Source: Aeoliella straminimaris (GTDB lineage: Bacteria > Planctomycetota > Planctomycetia > Pirellulales > Lacipirellulaceae). From it: a DNA stretch of 64,000 nucleotides. The notes below the pieces were generated by a model. It ran no database searches and was not told the origin of the DNA. It saw only the letters and a program-made list of their open reading frames with translations. Position 1 is the stretch's first letter. Every line of letters starts with the position of its first letter. Location: contig NZ_JAMXLR010000036.1 of NCBI RefSeq assembly GCF_024054565.1, positions 248,001 to 312,000 of the forward strand. The letters run 5' to 3'. A program made the translations under genes and the position numbers. Shown one piece after another: positions 55,622 through 64,000 of this stretch.

Positions 55622-56374
55622 TCATTCGGCGCAGGAACTATGCCTTGTCGAATGGTGCCGGCTTTCGCCGTCTCGAGGCTGTCGCGTTGTCGCCATCCAG
55701 TACCAGCCGATCAGGGCGAGAGGGAGGATTAACACTGCGCTGGATGGTTCGGGGACCCAGATGCCAACGGTGGCACGATTGAACCGCACGGGCCCGCTGG
55801 CACCAGTGCCGGGGTCGCCACCTCCGCCAGCGACATAGAAGTCAAATAGGCCGTCCCCGACGGGTTCGGCGAATACGGTGTCGACTGCAATGTGGAAGTC
55901 ATGGAACGTGATCGATGGCAACGGTTGAAGAGGCAGGTCGTGCAGGTTGATGAAGCCAGCGCTTGCAGTGCCTTCGACAACAATTGTCTCGTTCGTAATC
56001 AGATTGCCATTCATGTCGCTAAGATCGACGACGATTCGATAGTCGAGATCGACATTGTTGGTGGTGTTGCCGACACCAAACTCGATGTTAGTACTTGCAC
56101 CGTCTGACAACATAACGTGCTTCATATCGTTGAAGACGTAATCCAGCTCCAACGGGGTGCCTACCGGCGCGCCAAGTATCTGGGGCAAGGGGCCTGCATC
56201 AACCTCGACAACTCCGGCACCTTGGATAGGATCGACCATAAAGGTAACCCCACTAGCTGGCACGGCGACAAGGCACATCAGGGAGAAGGCCAGTTTGGAC
56301 AATGGTAATGCGGAGCCCAGCCTGGAAAAGCAGACTAGCACATGGCGGGAGATCGTGAATGTGAGCTGATACAT
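55622..56374 (-). CDS. PEP-CTERM secreted protein
   Basis: This 250-residue protein has a signal peptide (LSKLAFSLMCLVAVPASG) after a basic/polar N-terminal stretch, a beta-rich body and VPEPSSAVLILPLALIGWYW followed by a longer than usual 25-residue cytoplasmic tail rich in His, Arg and Ser. GGAG lies ten bases before ATG 56374. Function unknown; probably an exosortase substrate. It faces the BCCT gene tail to tail and is not part of the betaine operon. Confidence 0.8.
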   Translation of the reverse strand: MYQLTFTISRHVLVCFSRLGSALPLSKLAFSLMCLVAVPASGVTFMVDPIQGAGVVEVDAGPLPQILGAPVGTPLELDYVFNDMKHVMLSDGASTNIEFGVGNTTNNVDLDYRIVVDLSDMNGNLITNETIVVEGTASAGFINLHDLPLQPLPSITFHDFHIAVDTVFAEPVGDGLFDFYVAGGGGDPGTGASGPVRFNRATVGIWVPEPSSAVLILPLALIGWYWMATTRQPRDGESRHHSTRHSSCAE

Positions 56375-57093
56375 GAAGATCTTCTCCTTGGTTGCAAACA
56401 GGAAGCGCGTGATCGGCTTCCGCCGATCAGACGCGAATTACACAAAGTACGCATTTGCAGGACGAGCGGAGATGTGAGTCAAGCCGAGGAGACAGCCGTG
56501 GTACTCGCAGGTGCACCATCATTGAAGGCAAAACAGCTTCGCTGAGCATAAAATGACGTCGATAGGCGCGTCATAGTGATCCGTGTGCAAAGAGGATAGA
56601 TCCACTGAGCATCAGCCTACCGGACCAGCTGGAGTTGTCAAGGAATTGACGTGATGCGTCGACAATTGTGTCGTTCACCGCTTGGGTGGCGCACCTGTTG
56701 CTTGCAAACGTCCATTGTCACTACTTCCGTCGGTTACGCTCACGCAGTCGGCGTCGCGCAACTCGATAAGGGGTCGGTTGATCCATGGCGAGGTGAACAA
56801 GTCAGTAACCAACCTATTCGCGCTTCTCCACAGCTCGAAGACCAGTACCCCTTATTCGGGGGATGAGGTGGTCAGACTGTCGGGCAGACCGTACTTGTCA
56901 CTGTTTTACGAGCAAGTGCTTCTATCCAAGCCTCTCGCTTCCAGGTGCTGTCATGCACCTTGGTACGGGGTTCTCCCTCGCAACGCTCTGTGGAGAGGAT
57001 TCAAATTGGATCCTATCCACCAAGTCTCTTGGCGTAAGCGATGCAATCTCCGCAAGCGCCAGCAACAACGGATTGGATTTGTCGACCCAAGCA
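56375..57093. other. Intergenic region
   Basis: This 719-base gap separates two minus-strand genes. Plus-strand open frames here (56682-57362, 56863-57279) run antisense into the beta-helix gene and show no domain. The promoter of the PEP-CTERM gene should lie just right of 56374. Confidence 0.4.
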
Positions 57094-59130
57094 CTAGTCC
57101 TTCAGCAGGCCAATTTTCTCGATTGGTATTGGCTCGAATCCACGCACCTTGTGCCACGAGGCGGACAGTTGCGTCAGGTCGAGCGAACCGTCGGGGCTGT
57201 TGGCAATCGCGGGCAGCTTGGTTGTGGGCCATTCGACATTGTCTTGTCGATCGAGCCACTCTGGTTTCACGTCGCTTGACAGGGCGAAAGGCTGCCGGCA
57301 ACCGACCAGCAGGTTGCTGTGAATCGTGTTGCCCATGGGCAGCCGAGGTTCATGCCGCATGACCTCGGCCAGGCGTGGGTATCGCTCTTTCCACAGCGGC
57401 GACAGATATCCTACTTGTTCGCACTTGGCCAGCAGATTCCACGATCCCGGCTGGTCGAGCGTGATTGCCTTCTTTCCCCGCGCGTCGACATGAATGCCAA
57501 CCGGCAGGTCGACGAAGATGTTGCCGCAAATCGTGTTGTCGCGACCGCCGCCCAGCAGCACGCCGCGGCCGACGCCGCCACAAACTATGTTGCCGATCAC
57601 CGTGTCACCGCTATCACAATCGTCGAGATAGATGCCCGACGAACCGTGCCCGGCGTTGTTGGCCACGTCGTGAATGTAGTTCCAACGCACGATATTGCCC
57701 CGGCTTGCCCAATCGCGGCCAGTGTAGAACACGCCGACATCGGAATAGAGCAGACACACGTCGCGGACTTCGTTCAGCTCGAGCAGGTGCTCATTGCCAC
57801 CGTACGACACTCCACCCGTTGGGCAGTGGTGAATCAGATTGTTGGCCATCCGATTGCCGCAGCCATGGATGCTGACACCACGGCCGCCCATCCAGTCGAG
57901 TCGGCCGACGTGATGAACATGGCAGTCGACCACGGCGCAACCACCGGGCGTGAGCATCTTACGATCGCCGCCGGTGACTGAAATGCCACAGGATGCCGTC
58001 TGTGTCACTTCGCAGTCGTTGGCGACCACGTAGTGACCACTGAGGGATATCCCGTTGCGGCCGAAGTTGCGGACCAGGCAACGTTCGATTCGCGTGTGCT
58101 GGCAGTCTTGAAGTTCGACTCCGCTTTGCCGGCCGTTCTCGATCACCAGATCGCGGATCACCAGATGCGAAACCTCTGTGGCACGGATGATCGGCGAAGT
58201 GCAGAGTGTCAGGCGAACTTCCGAAGCCGACAGGTCGCCCGGTGGCCAGAAGTAAAGCCGCTGGCTCTGCCGGTCGAGGTAATACTCGCCGGGTTGGTCG
58301 AGTTCTTCGAAAACGTGCAATGCGTAGAACCGGCGCCGATCGTTCTTGTTATAAGGCGAGCCGACGCCATAGGCATGTTTGGCTGCCAGACGCAGCTCGC
58401 CTGATTCGGCATCGTAGCTGGCAGCCTTGATGGCCTCGTCGCTCCAGTCGTAGGTCCAGAAACCATGCAGCCAGATTCCGCGTTCGAAGTCCCACAGCTT
58501 GGCGCGATCGTTCGGAAAGCGAAACGAACCGGGGCGATAGACTTCGCGCCGCACCCAGTGAATTGGCATCGACGCACCGGAGTCGATCACCTCGGTAAAC
58601 TCGGTGAAGCCTTCGTTCGGCCAGCGGGCCGACTGCATCGGTTGGTCGTCGACAATCAACTCCTCGCACTGATGAGCCCGATGCTGCAGGGGCATGTCCG
58701 CGAGTTTCGGAAAGCCTTGGGCAGCCAGATCTGCCACCACGACCTGCAGCTTTGCTTCCTCGGAGATGAGCGGTTTGGCCGCTTCCGGTGTGATCGGCCG
58801 AAAGTCGGTCACGGCCTGGCCGCCGACCAGCCGACTCGTGTGAGGTTTTGTGCCGCGGATCACCAGCGGCTCCTCCGCGGTACCACTGTGCTGCGATTCC
58901 AGCACGACTCCGTTTGGCAGATAGTACTCGCCGGGACCAATCCAAATGGTCCCCGGCCCCTGGTCGCGCATGATCTGTGCGGCCTTTTGGAGCGTCGCCA
59001 GCGGTGCGTCTTGGGTGCCGGCTTGGTTGTCGTCCCCGTCCATGGCGACATATAACTCTTTCGAAACTGCCTCGAACGGTGATTGCCACAAGGCGCCAAG
59101 GACCATCAACAGCGTTGCGACTCTTCGCAT
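57094..59130 (-). CDS. Secreted right-handed parallel beta-helix protein
   Basis: The 678-residue protein has a signal peptide (MRRVATLLMVLGALWQSPFEA) and begins with KELYVAMDGDDNQAGTQDAP, the standard opening of pectate-lyase-like/DUF1565 helices, then PLATLQKAAQIMRDQGPGT. Repeated coils with His/Asn/Gly follow (NGRQSGVELQDCQHTRIERC, VVDCHVHHVGRLDW, GNRMANNLIHHCPTGGVSYGG, SGIYLDDCDSGDTVIGNIVC). This resembles GH141 and related polysaccharide-processing enzymes; catalytic residues are not certain. It is separated from the oxidoreductase upstream by 133 bases on the same strand and may be co-transcribed. Confidence 0.82.
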   Translation of the reverse strand: MRRVATLLMVLGALWQSPFEAVSKELYVAMDGDDNQAGTQDAPLATLQKAAQIMRDQGPGTIWIGPGEYYLPNGVVLESQHSGTAEEPLVIRGTKPHTSRLVGGQAVTDFRPITPEAAKPLISEEAKLQVVVADLAAQGFPKLADMPLQHRAHQCEELIVDDQPMQSARWPNEGFTEFTEVIDSGASMPIHWVRREVYRPGSFRFPNDRAKLWDFERGIWLHGFWTYDWSDEAIKAASYDAESGELRLAAKHAYGVGSPYNKNDRRRFYALHVFEELDQPGEYYLDRQSQRLYFWPPGDLSASEVRLTLCTSPIIRATEVSHLVIRDLVIENGRQSGVELQDCQHTRIERCLVRNFGRNGISLSGHYVVANDCEVTQTASCGISVTGGDRKMLTPGGCAVVDCHVHHVGRLDWMGGRGVSIHGCGNRMANNLIHHCPTGGVSYGGNEHLLELNEVRDVCLLYSDVGVFYTGRDWASRGNIVRWNYIHDVANNAGHGSSGIYLDDCDSGDTVIGNIVCGGVGRGVLLGGGRDNTICGNIFVDLPVGIHVDARGKKAITLDQPGSWNLLAKCEQVGYLSPLWKERYPRLAEVMRHEPRLPMGNTIHSNLLVGCRQPFALSSDVKPEWLDRQDNVEWPTTKLPAIANSPDGSLDLTQLSASWHKVRGFEPIPIEKIGLLKD

Positions 59131-59263
59131 GGCGGAGTTTCCTCAAGAAGCAAGCTAGTGCGGCTTAGTAACGCGATCGCTCTGTTGGCACAGCTGCCGG
59201 CAGCAAGTCGATTCTCTCTTGGAGCGATGGTGTTCGAGCAAGAGTTCGAGTCGACTCGCTCGA

Positions 59264-60631
59264 TTACATATCAATCGCGTATTTGTCGCGGCTTTCGCGG
59301 GCGAGGAAGGTGCTGGCCTGTTCGTCGCCAACGATTTCGCGTTTGGTGGGGTCCCATTCAATTTCGCGGCCCAGTCGCATGGCGATGTTACCGATGTGCA
59401 ATATTTCCATCGCGCGGTTGTGCGACCATACATCGGAAACCGGTTGTTCACGAGACCTCATCGACTCGATCAGGTTAGCGGAATGGTTCCTGCTTACCGG
59501 ACCTCCATATACCTTTTCGAGCGCGCCGTCCGGCAAGGGGTTGTCGGCCAGGTCTTCCACAGGCTTGCCAACAATCTTGCCGCGATTCACAAAAAACCGG
59601 CCCTCAGTGCCTTCGAACATGATGCCGTTGGCACCTTCGCTGGTGATGATCAGCTCGACACCCTCGGGCATGGCGACGCGAAGCTCGAACTTGGTAGGTA
59701 CGTTCGATTGATCGTTGGCCACGGGATACCCGTCGCGATACTCCACGGGCATCTCGTACGAAATCGGTGTCACCTTGCTCGGCCCGGTATCCGCAGCACC
59801 GAGCGCCCAGTTGGCTATATCGACGTGGTGTGCACCCCAGTCCGCAAGCTGGCCGCCGGAGTATTCGAACCAATCGCGAAACGCGTAGTGGCAATTGCTG
59901 AACAGTGGCACATTGCCACCGTAGCCTTGGCGGATCTCGGGCAGGGCTCGGTACGGCACCTCGGCCGCCGGCCCCAGCCAAAAGTCCCAATCGAGCCCTT
60001 CAGGCACCGGAGCGACAGGAATCTTGGGCGAGGCGGTTGCTCCACCGATGGAACAGGTGACCTTCTTCACGTCGCCAATGCGCCCCGCTTTGACTAAGGC
60101 CACCGCCTGGATGAAACGTGCGTCGAACTCGGTGCGTTGCATGGTGCCAACCTGGAACACGCAGCCAGTTTGCTCCACGACCTTTTCAATGAGCTTTCCT
60201 TCCGCGGCGGTGAGCGTCAGTGGTTTTTCGCAGTACACGTCTTTGCCGGCTAGCATCGCTTCGACTGCGATCTTGGTATGCCAGTGGTCGGGCGTGGCGA
60301 TCATCACCGCATCGATGTCTTTACGATCGAGAATGCGACGATAGTCTTTATAGCCGTCCGGCTTTTTCCCTTGACGCTCCGCCGTTCTGTCGAGGTTGGC
60401 TTCGAGCACATTGCTGTCCACATCAGCCAAGGCAGCGAAGTCGGCAAATTGGCAGGTCTTTTGGGTGATCTCCCAGCCTTGGTTTCGCAAACCGATGGTG
60501 GCAAAGACGGGCCGCTCGTTCGGCGACAGGCTCGCCATAGCTCGGCCAGGGGCGAGCATCAGTCCGGTGGCCCCTGCTGCAAGACCCGCGACAAAGTTCC
60601 GCCGTGCAATCGCCTGAGTCACCACCATCAC
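59264..60631 (-). CDS. Gfo/Idh/MocA family oxidoreductase with Tat leader
   Basis: The 455-residue protein starts with a twin-arginine-like leader (AIARRNFVAGLAAGATGLML) and then a Rossmann fold: RPVFATIGLRNQGW, ADVDSNVLEAN, DAVMIATPDHWHTKIAVEAM, the family motif CEKPLTLT with its lysine, and DWGAHHVDIANWAL in the C-terminal domain. Family members are NAD(P)-dependent sugar or polyol dehydrogenases; exported Planctomycete copies are frequent and of unknown substrate. GTG 60631 is five bases after AGGA; ATG 60628 is possible. Confidence 0.9.
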   Translation of the reverse strand: MMVVTQAIARRNFVAGLAAGATGLMLAPGRAMASLSPNERPVFATIGLRNQGWEITQKTCQFADFAALADVDSNVLEANLDRTAERQGKKPDGYKDYRRILDRKDIDAVMIATPDHWHTKIAVEAMLAGKDVYCEKPLTLTAAEGKLIEKVVEQTGCVFQVGTMQRTEFDARFIQAVALVKAGRIGDVKKVTCSIGGATASPKIPVAPVPEGLDWDFWLGPAAEVPYRALPEIRQGYGGNVPLFSNCHYAFRDWFEYSGGQLADWGAHHVDIANWALGAADTGPSKVTPISYEMPVEYRDGYPVANDQSNVPTKFELRVAMPEGVELIITSEGANGIMFEGTEGRFFVNRGKIVGKPVEDLADNPLPDGALEKVYGGPVSRNHSANLIESMRSREQPVSDVWSHNRAMEILHIGNIAMRLGREIEWDPTKREIVGDEQASTFLARESRDKYAIDM

Positions 60632-61467
60632 GCCATTCCTTTCTAAATAATTGGGCTATCGCAGTGGGCCATCGCTACTTTCGACAATGAGTTCATCGCG
60701 AAAGGGCTGCCATAACGATCGCCGACTTTGCGTGGCGTTGTTTCGCTCAAAACCTCAGCAAGTGCACCGCCACGCACGCTAAACATGTCTGAGGATCGCA
60801 CCCGATTCAGTGCCCGTTCTGCCCCATCATCCTACTTGTGCGCAGATGTGGTGTCGAGTTTTTCAGGGTAAATAGTCGCCGGAGCCAGCAACTGCCATAC
60901 TGAAACGGTAAGCGTTAGTGGAGCTCAATAGTTCAATTCGCTCATCGGTCTTTGGAGCTGCGGATCGGTAGTTGTTGGAGTTTTGTGTGCTGTTTGGGGG
61001 TGCCCTGCTCGAATTTGTAGCGGAGGTTGGATTGAAGATCAGCCGTGCGATAGCCCAAGACTTTAGGACAGCGGCGGGGCGGGGTTCCACGCCGCTACAG
61101 TCGGGGCGCCTTCGGCTTCGCATTGCCGGGGGGCTTGCACCACGAAGCGAGGCGGCGTTGGCGGAAAGGGCTTAACCGCGGCAATCGAATTCGCACGCCG
61201 AGGTGGGCGAAGTTCCGTGCCATTTTGCAGAGACATCCTTTAGAGCACTCTCTGAATTAATGCGCTGGTTTGGCGCCGGCGAGTTGGTTCGTGGTGCGCA
61301 GGCCGACGCCGTCGAATTGCAATCCGGTGATGCAGGCCGACAGAGCACCGGACGGACACAACTCGCAGTTGCCACTCAAGACTCCCGTCAGCTGTAACTA
61401 TCGGAATTTCTTGCTGGCTGAAATTGATACTTGTACGAACCGTGGAACGCGTAGGCTGCCCCCGTAG
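60632..61467. other. Intergenic region
   Basis: About 836 bases without a supported gene between two minus-strand genes. Several frames (60863-61123 minus, 60972-61397 plus) are open but show no domain; the 61080-61180 part is strongly GC-rich. The promoter of the oxidoreductase gene lies near 60640-60730. Confidence 0.4.
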
Positions 61468-64000
61468 CTAGGGAGCTGTTGTAAACTCAGGTTCCGTAGA
61501 CTTTACTTGGTTTTCTACCCAACTGCGTAAGATTTGATAGCCCTTATCCATGGTTTGGTATCGGCGGCCACCCTGGTGGCCATCTTCTTCGCCGCTCTGT
61601 ACGTTCAACGGTTTGCGAAGGATCTTGCTCGTGTTGACGGACTTCTTGTTTACCCTGGCCTGCATTCGCCGGTAGTTGGTCAGCAGGTGTTCGGTGCGGA
61701 GATACCCGAGGTCATTTGGCGGATACAGTTCAAAGGAAGGAACTCGATCTGGTTCTCCGTGGCATGTCATGCAACTGCGACCATCGCCGCGAAGTTCCTT
61801 GCTCATTTCTGGTGTGACGTAGTCGCGGAAGAAGACGACGTCCTGCACAAACGAGTCGGAAAGCTCTATCGCTGACGCGTCGACTTTTTGCTCTTTGGCA
61901 ATCGCTTCGACCAAAAGCTGAGAAAAACGTTGTTTATCGCACTCGATAACTCTACGCGCCGTGCGCAGAAGGTTGTCATCACTTTCGAACGCCGTCAACT
62001 CCCTCAGCGCTGCGAGCACTTGCGCGTTGCGTCTAAGGACTGGCTTGTTGGCTAACTCGACCGCCAGTTTACGGTTCAAGGACATGGCGCCCGGGCCGAG
62101 CTGTTCGAGATACATAGTGAGCGCGCGTTGGCGAAGCTCGGCGTAGGGGTCACCAGCGTTGGGAGAAGGTTCTTGCTGATTTATCGCAGGCAACTTCTGT
62201 TCGAAGGTAAGTATCCAAGGGACGCTACGAATCCAGAAGCGGGCCTCGGCGCCATTTCTGAACTGATCCGGAAAAGCATCGGCTAGCTGCCTGAAATGCA
62301 GATCGGGGTTGTTTTGAATCGCTTGCCCCAGGCCATCGGCCAGATACCAGGTGGCGTCCGCCTGCCTGGCGATCACCTGGCGTGCAGCAGCGTCCAGCGA
62401 TTCGTCGATTTGATCCAAATGCTGCCATCGGGAAAAGTCGGGCAAGAAGTACTTCAGCACGTCGGTCCGTTGTTCGTCGCTCTCGGGCACTACCCAGCTG
62501 ACACTTGTGATCAGTTCCAGCAAGGGATCCGCCAGTTCCTTGCGGCGTCCCGGCTCCATCGCACCACGCACTAATTGACGCTGCAGTGGCTCGAGTTGCT
62601 CGGCCACCGCCACCAGCCGAACCAGGCGAGGATCGGAAATGCTCGCCGCGGCGAGTTGCCGCAAGTCTTCAGGCCCGTCCACCGAGTACTCCACGAGCCG
62701 GTCCTGAATCCACTCATACGGGTTGTTCGTGGCCGCTTCGAGGACCAGCTTCGATTCACGGTGGCGATCCTGGCCCCGCTCCATTGCCTCGATATGATCC
62801 ATCCGCCAATCGATGGCCTTGCCGAACAACACCTCGGCACCCTTTGTTGAATAGCCGAGTTGCCCTGGTCCGCCATCACCACCAGCTTGTTTGTAATAGG
62901 TCGAAGCTATTGCCACCAGGCGATCGGTCAGGCGATGTTCGAGCGTTGGGTCGTTCTTATGCGCATCACGCAGTATCCCATAGAGATTCTCAAACAGGTG
63001 CTGCATCTCGACGTACTGGTGCTTTTGGCTTGCATTGGCTACGTGGCCATTCACGACAAAAAGCGCATGACTCTGATAACGAATTGCGTTCTCGACCAGT
63101 GCGTTATTTTCGGGACGCGAGAGCAAACTGCACCAGGAGTCGTTGAGCCCAAGTCGAATCGGTGGATTCCAAACCCACCATTGCCAGGCGGCGCGCGTGG
63201 CCCACGCTCGTACTCCGGGATGGGGGTCGTCATTCAGGCTTCGATCAAACAGCGAGTTCAGCTCCTTCCAGTCGAGATCCGATTGGGTAAGCACGGCGTC
63301 GGTCTTCATCACCAGCGCTCGCAGTGCGGCCTCACGCGTATGGTCATTGGCGGCGGTGGACGCGGCGTATACCTCCGACCAGCCACGATCGTCAACCAGG
63401 TGCTGCCGAAGTCCCCAATGGGCCGCTTCGCGGACCACCTTGGTCGAGTCGCCCAACCCCCGCACGAGGTGCGGAATCGCCTCGTTGCAGCGCAAGTTGC
63501 CGAGCCCGAGCATTCCCCAATAGCGGACCAGAGGGCTTGCGCTCTCCGCAGCAACGGCGAGTTCTTCGAACGATTCGGATGAAGCTCTGGTTGCCAACGA
63601 TTTGCTAGAGCGAATCTTGTCAAGCAATCCCTGGGGTGTGCGAACAGAAGATTCTTGGGATTGCTCCATCGGCACTTCGGGGAAGTATCGAGATAAAGCC
63701 TGCAGCGAGTACCCCGTAGAAACGAATCCCGTTTTTGAGGCACCATTCCAATACCCGGTCGGATGCTGTTGACTTAGAAGTGCTTGTATTCCGCGAGAAA
63801 CCACTTCATCGTCGACATCGAAGTCTGCGGCATGCAATCCGATCAACGCGAGTGCGGTTGGAGAAGGATCCGGCTTGTTGTCAGAGACTATCCATTGCTT
63901 GCTTTCCTCGTCGTAGCTGCCGGGATCGAAACTCCAGGCGCCGTCGGTTAACTGCGTCTGGCGTAGCCGATGTATGTCTTCAGCAAGTTGGTTGTCGATC
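61468..64000 (-). CDS. Large toroid/HEAT/cytochrome c protein, 5' end beyond window
   Basis: The frame is open to the right edge of the window, so the gene is partial (about 844 residues here). The N-terminal part visible (LRQTQLTDGAWSFDPGSY ... LALIGLHAADFDVDDEV, GIQALLSQQHPTGYWNG) has the QxxDGxW-type repeats of alpha/alpha-toroid (squalene-cyclase-like) proteins. Next come HEAT-like helical pairs (about 63300-63580: SPLVRYWGMLGLGNLRCNEA, VVREAAHWGLRQHL) and a long helical region. The C-terminus holds a c-type heme motif, CMTCH, with HGEPDR after it. This multi-domain layout is typical of large planctomycete c-type cytochrome proteins of unknown electron partner. Stop at 61468. Confidence 0.8.
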   Translation of the reverse strand, partial: IDNQLAEDIHRLRQTQLTDGAWSFDPGSYDEESKQWIVSDNKPDPSPTALALIGLHAADFDVDDEVVSRGIQALLSQQHPTGYWNGASKTGFVSTGYSLQALSRYFPEVPMEQSQESSVRTPQGLLDKIRSSKSLATRASSESFEELAVAAESASPLVRYWGMLGLGNLRCNEAIPHLVRGLGDSTKVVREAAHWGLRQHLVDDRGWSEVYAASTAANDHTREAALRALVMKTDAVLTQSDLDWKELNSLFDRSLNDDPHPGVRAWATRAAWQWWVWNPPIRLGLNDSWCSLLSRPENNALVENAIRYQSHALFVVNGHVANASQKHQYVEMQHLFENLYGILRDAHKNDPTLEHRLTDRLVAIASTYYKQAGGDGGPGQLGYSTKGAEVLFGKAIDWRMDHIEAMERGQDRHRESKLVLEAATNNPYEWIQDRLVEYSVDGPEDLRQLAAASISDPRLVRLVAVAEQLEPLQRQLVRGAMEPGRRKELADPLLELITSVSWVVPESDEQRTDVLKYFLPDFSRWQHLDQIDESLDAAARQVIARQADATWYLADGLGQAIQNNPDLHFRQLADAFPDQFRNGAEARFWIRSVPWILTFEQKLPAINQQEPSPNAGDPYAELRQRALTMYLEQLGPGAMSLNRKLAVELANKPVLRRNAQVLAALRELTAFESDDNLLRTARRVIECDKQRFSQLLVEAIAKEQKVDASAIELSDSFVQDVVFFRDYVTPEMSKELRGDGRSCMTCHGEPDRVPSFELYPPNDLGYLRTEHLLTNYRRMQARVNKKSVNTSKILRKPLNVQSGEEDGHQGGRRYQTMDKGYQILRSWVENQVKSTEPEFTTAP

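Noticed and set aside
56682..57362. 226-codon plus-strand frame
   Set aside because: Antisense to the beta-helix gene for half its length and rich in Cys/Arg/Ser without any motif.
1..64000. CRISPR array, rRNA genes or insertion sequences
   Set aside because: No regularly spaced repeats, no rRNA segments and no transposase with inverted ends were seen on reading the window.

Overview
The window looks like chromosome of a marine-type planctomycete of the order Pirellulales. This is inferred from its many PEP-CTERM proteins with dockerin-like repeats, two DUF1559 prepilin-like H-X9-DG proteins, an FMN-dependent glutamate synthase-like gene, leucine-rich-repeat proteins, Gfo/Idh/MocA oxidoreductases, a sulfatase and a glycine-methylating betaine pathway. 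No species can be named from the sequence alone.

Layout. 1-14.5 kb is mostly core metabolism: a DUF5060 glycoside-hydrolase-like protein, a PPDK regulatory protein, a bioF-bioH-bioC operon, a solitary branched-chain-amino-acid-type binding protein, a LuxR-type regulator, purM, glgX and a cbiET fusion. 14.4-19.05 kb is a decayed prophage or genomic island beside tRNA-Leu(UAA). It holds an integrase whose stop codon lies on the tRNA 3' end, an AlpA-like gene, a structured leader, a PEP-CTERM cargo gene and a 5'-truncated tape-measure gene that breaks off against a 5'-truncated LRR gene (to 21.1 kb). 21.3-28.9 kb holds a XylR-type regulator, a 1396-residue three-module PEP-CTERM protein, a DUF1559 protein and an EF-hand lipoprotein. 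29.2-37.1 kb is a minus-strand respiratory operon: coxB (with fused cytochrome c), fused subunit I+III, ctaG, a small membrane protein, a Rieske protein, a cytochrome b/c fusion, then FMN glutamate synthase. 38-48.2 kb holds a secreted beta-propeller glycosidase and a second PEP-CTERM/DUF1559 cluster ending in a pectate lyase fusion. 48.2-51.2 kb holds a secreted unknown, a sulfatase and an SDR pseudogene remnant. 51.9-55.5 kb is a compact betaine operon (glycine/sarcosine methyltransferase, sarcosine/dimethylglycine methyltransferase, BCCT carrier). 55.6-64 kb holds a PEP-CTERM protein, a beta-helix protein, a Gfo/Idh/MocA oxidoreductase and the 3' part of a large toroid/HEAT/cytochrome c protein that runs off the window.

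Most notable signal. Three separate reading frames (22818, 41014 and 45036) encode apparent PEP-CTERM polyproteins. Each internal junction has a PEP motif, a hydrophobic helix, a basic patch, a second signal-peptide-like helix and an A-x-A site, with no stop codon. Four such junctions occur in one window. I infer that one mRNA yields two or three exosortase-sorted surface proteins after membrane-hairpin insertion and cleavage by exosortase and signal peptidase. No exosortase gene is visible here.

Functionally, the accessory genes point to capture and degradation of sulfated or pectin-like polysaccharide at the cell surface, with osmoprotection by betaine and an aerobic bc/oxidase chain in the background.
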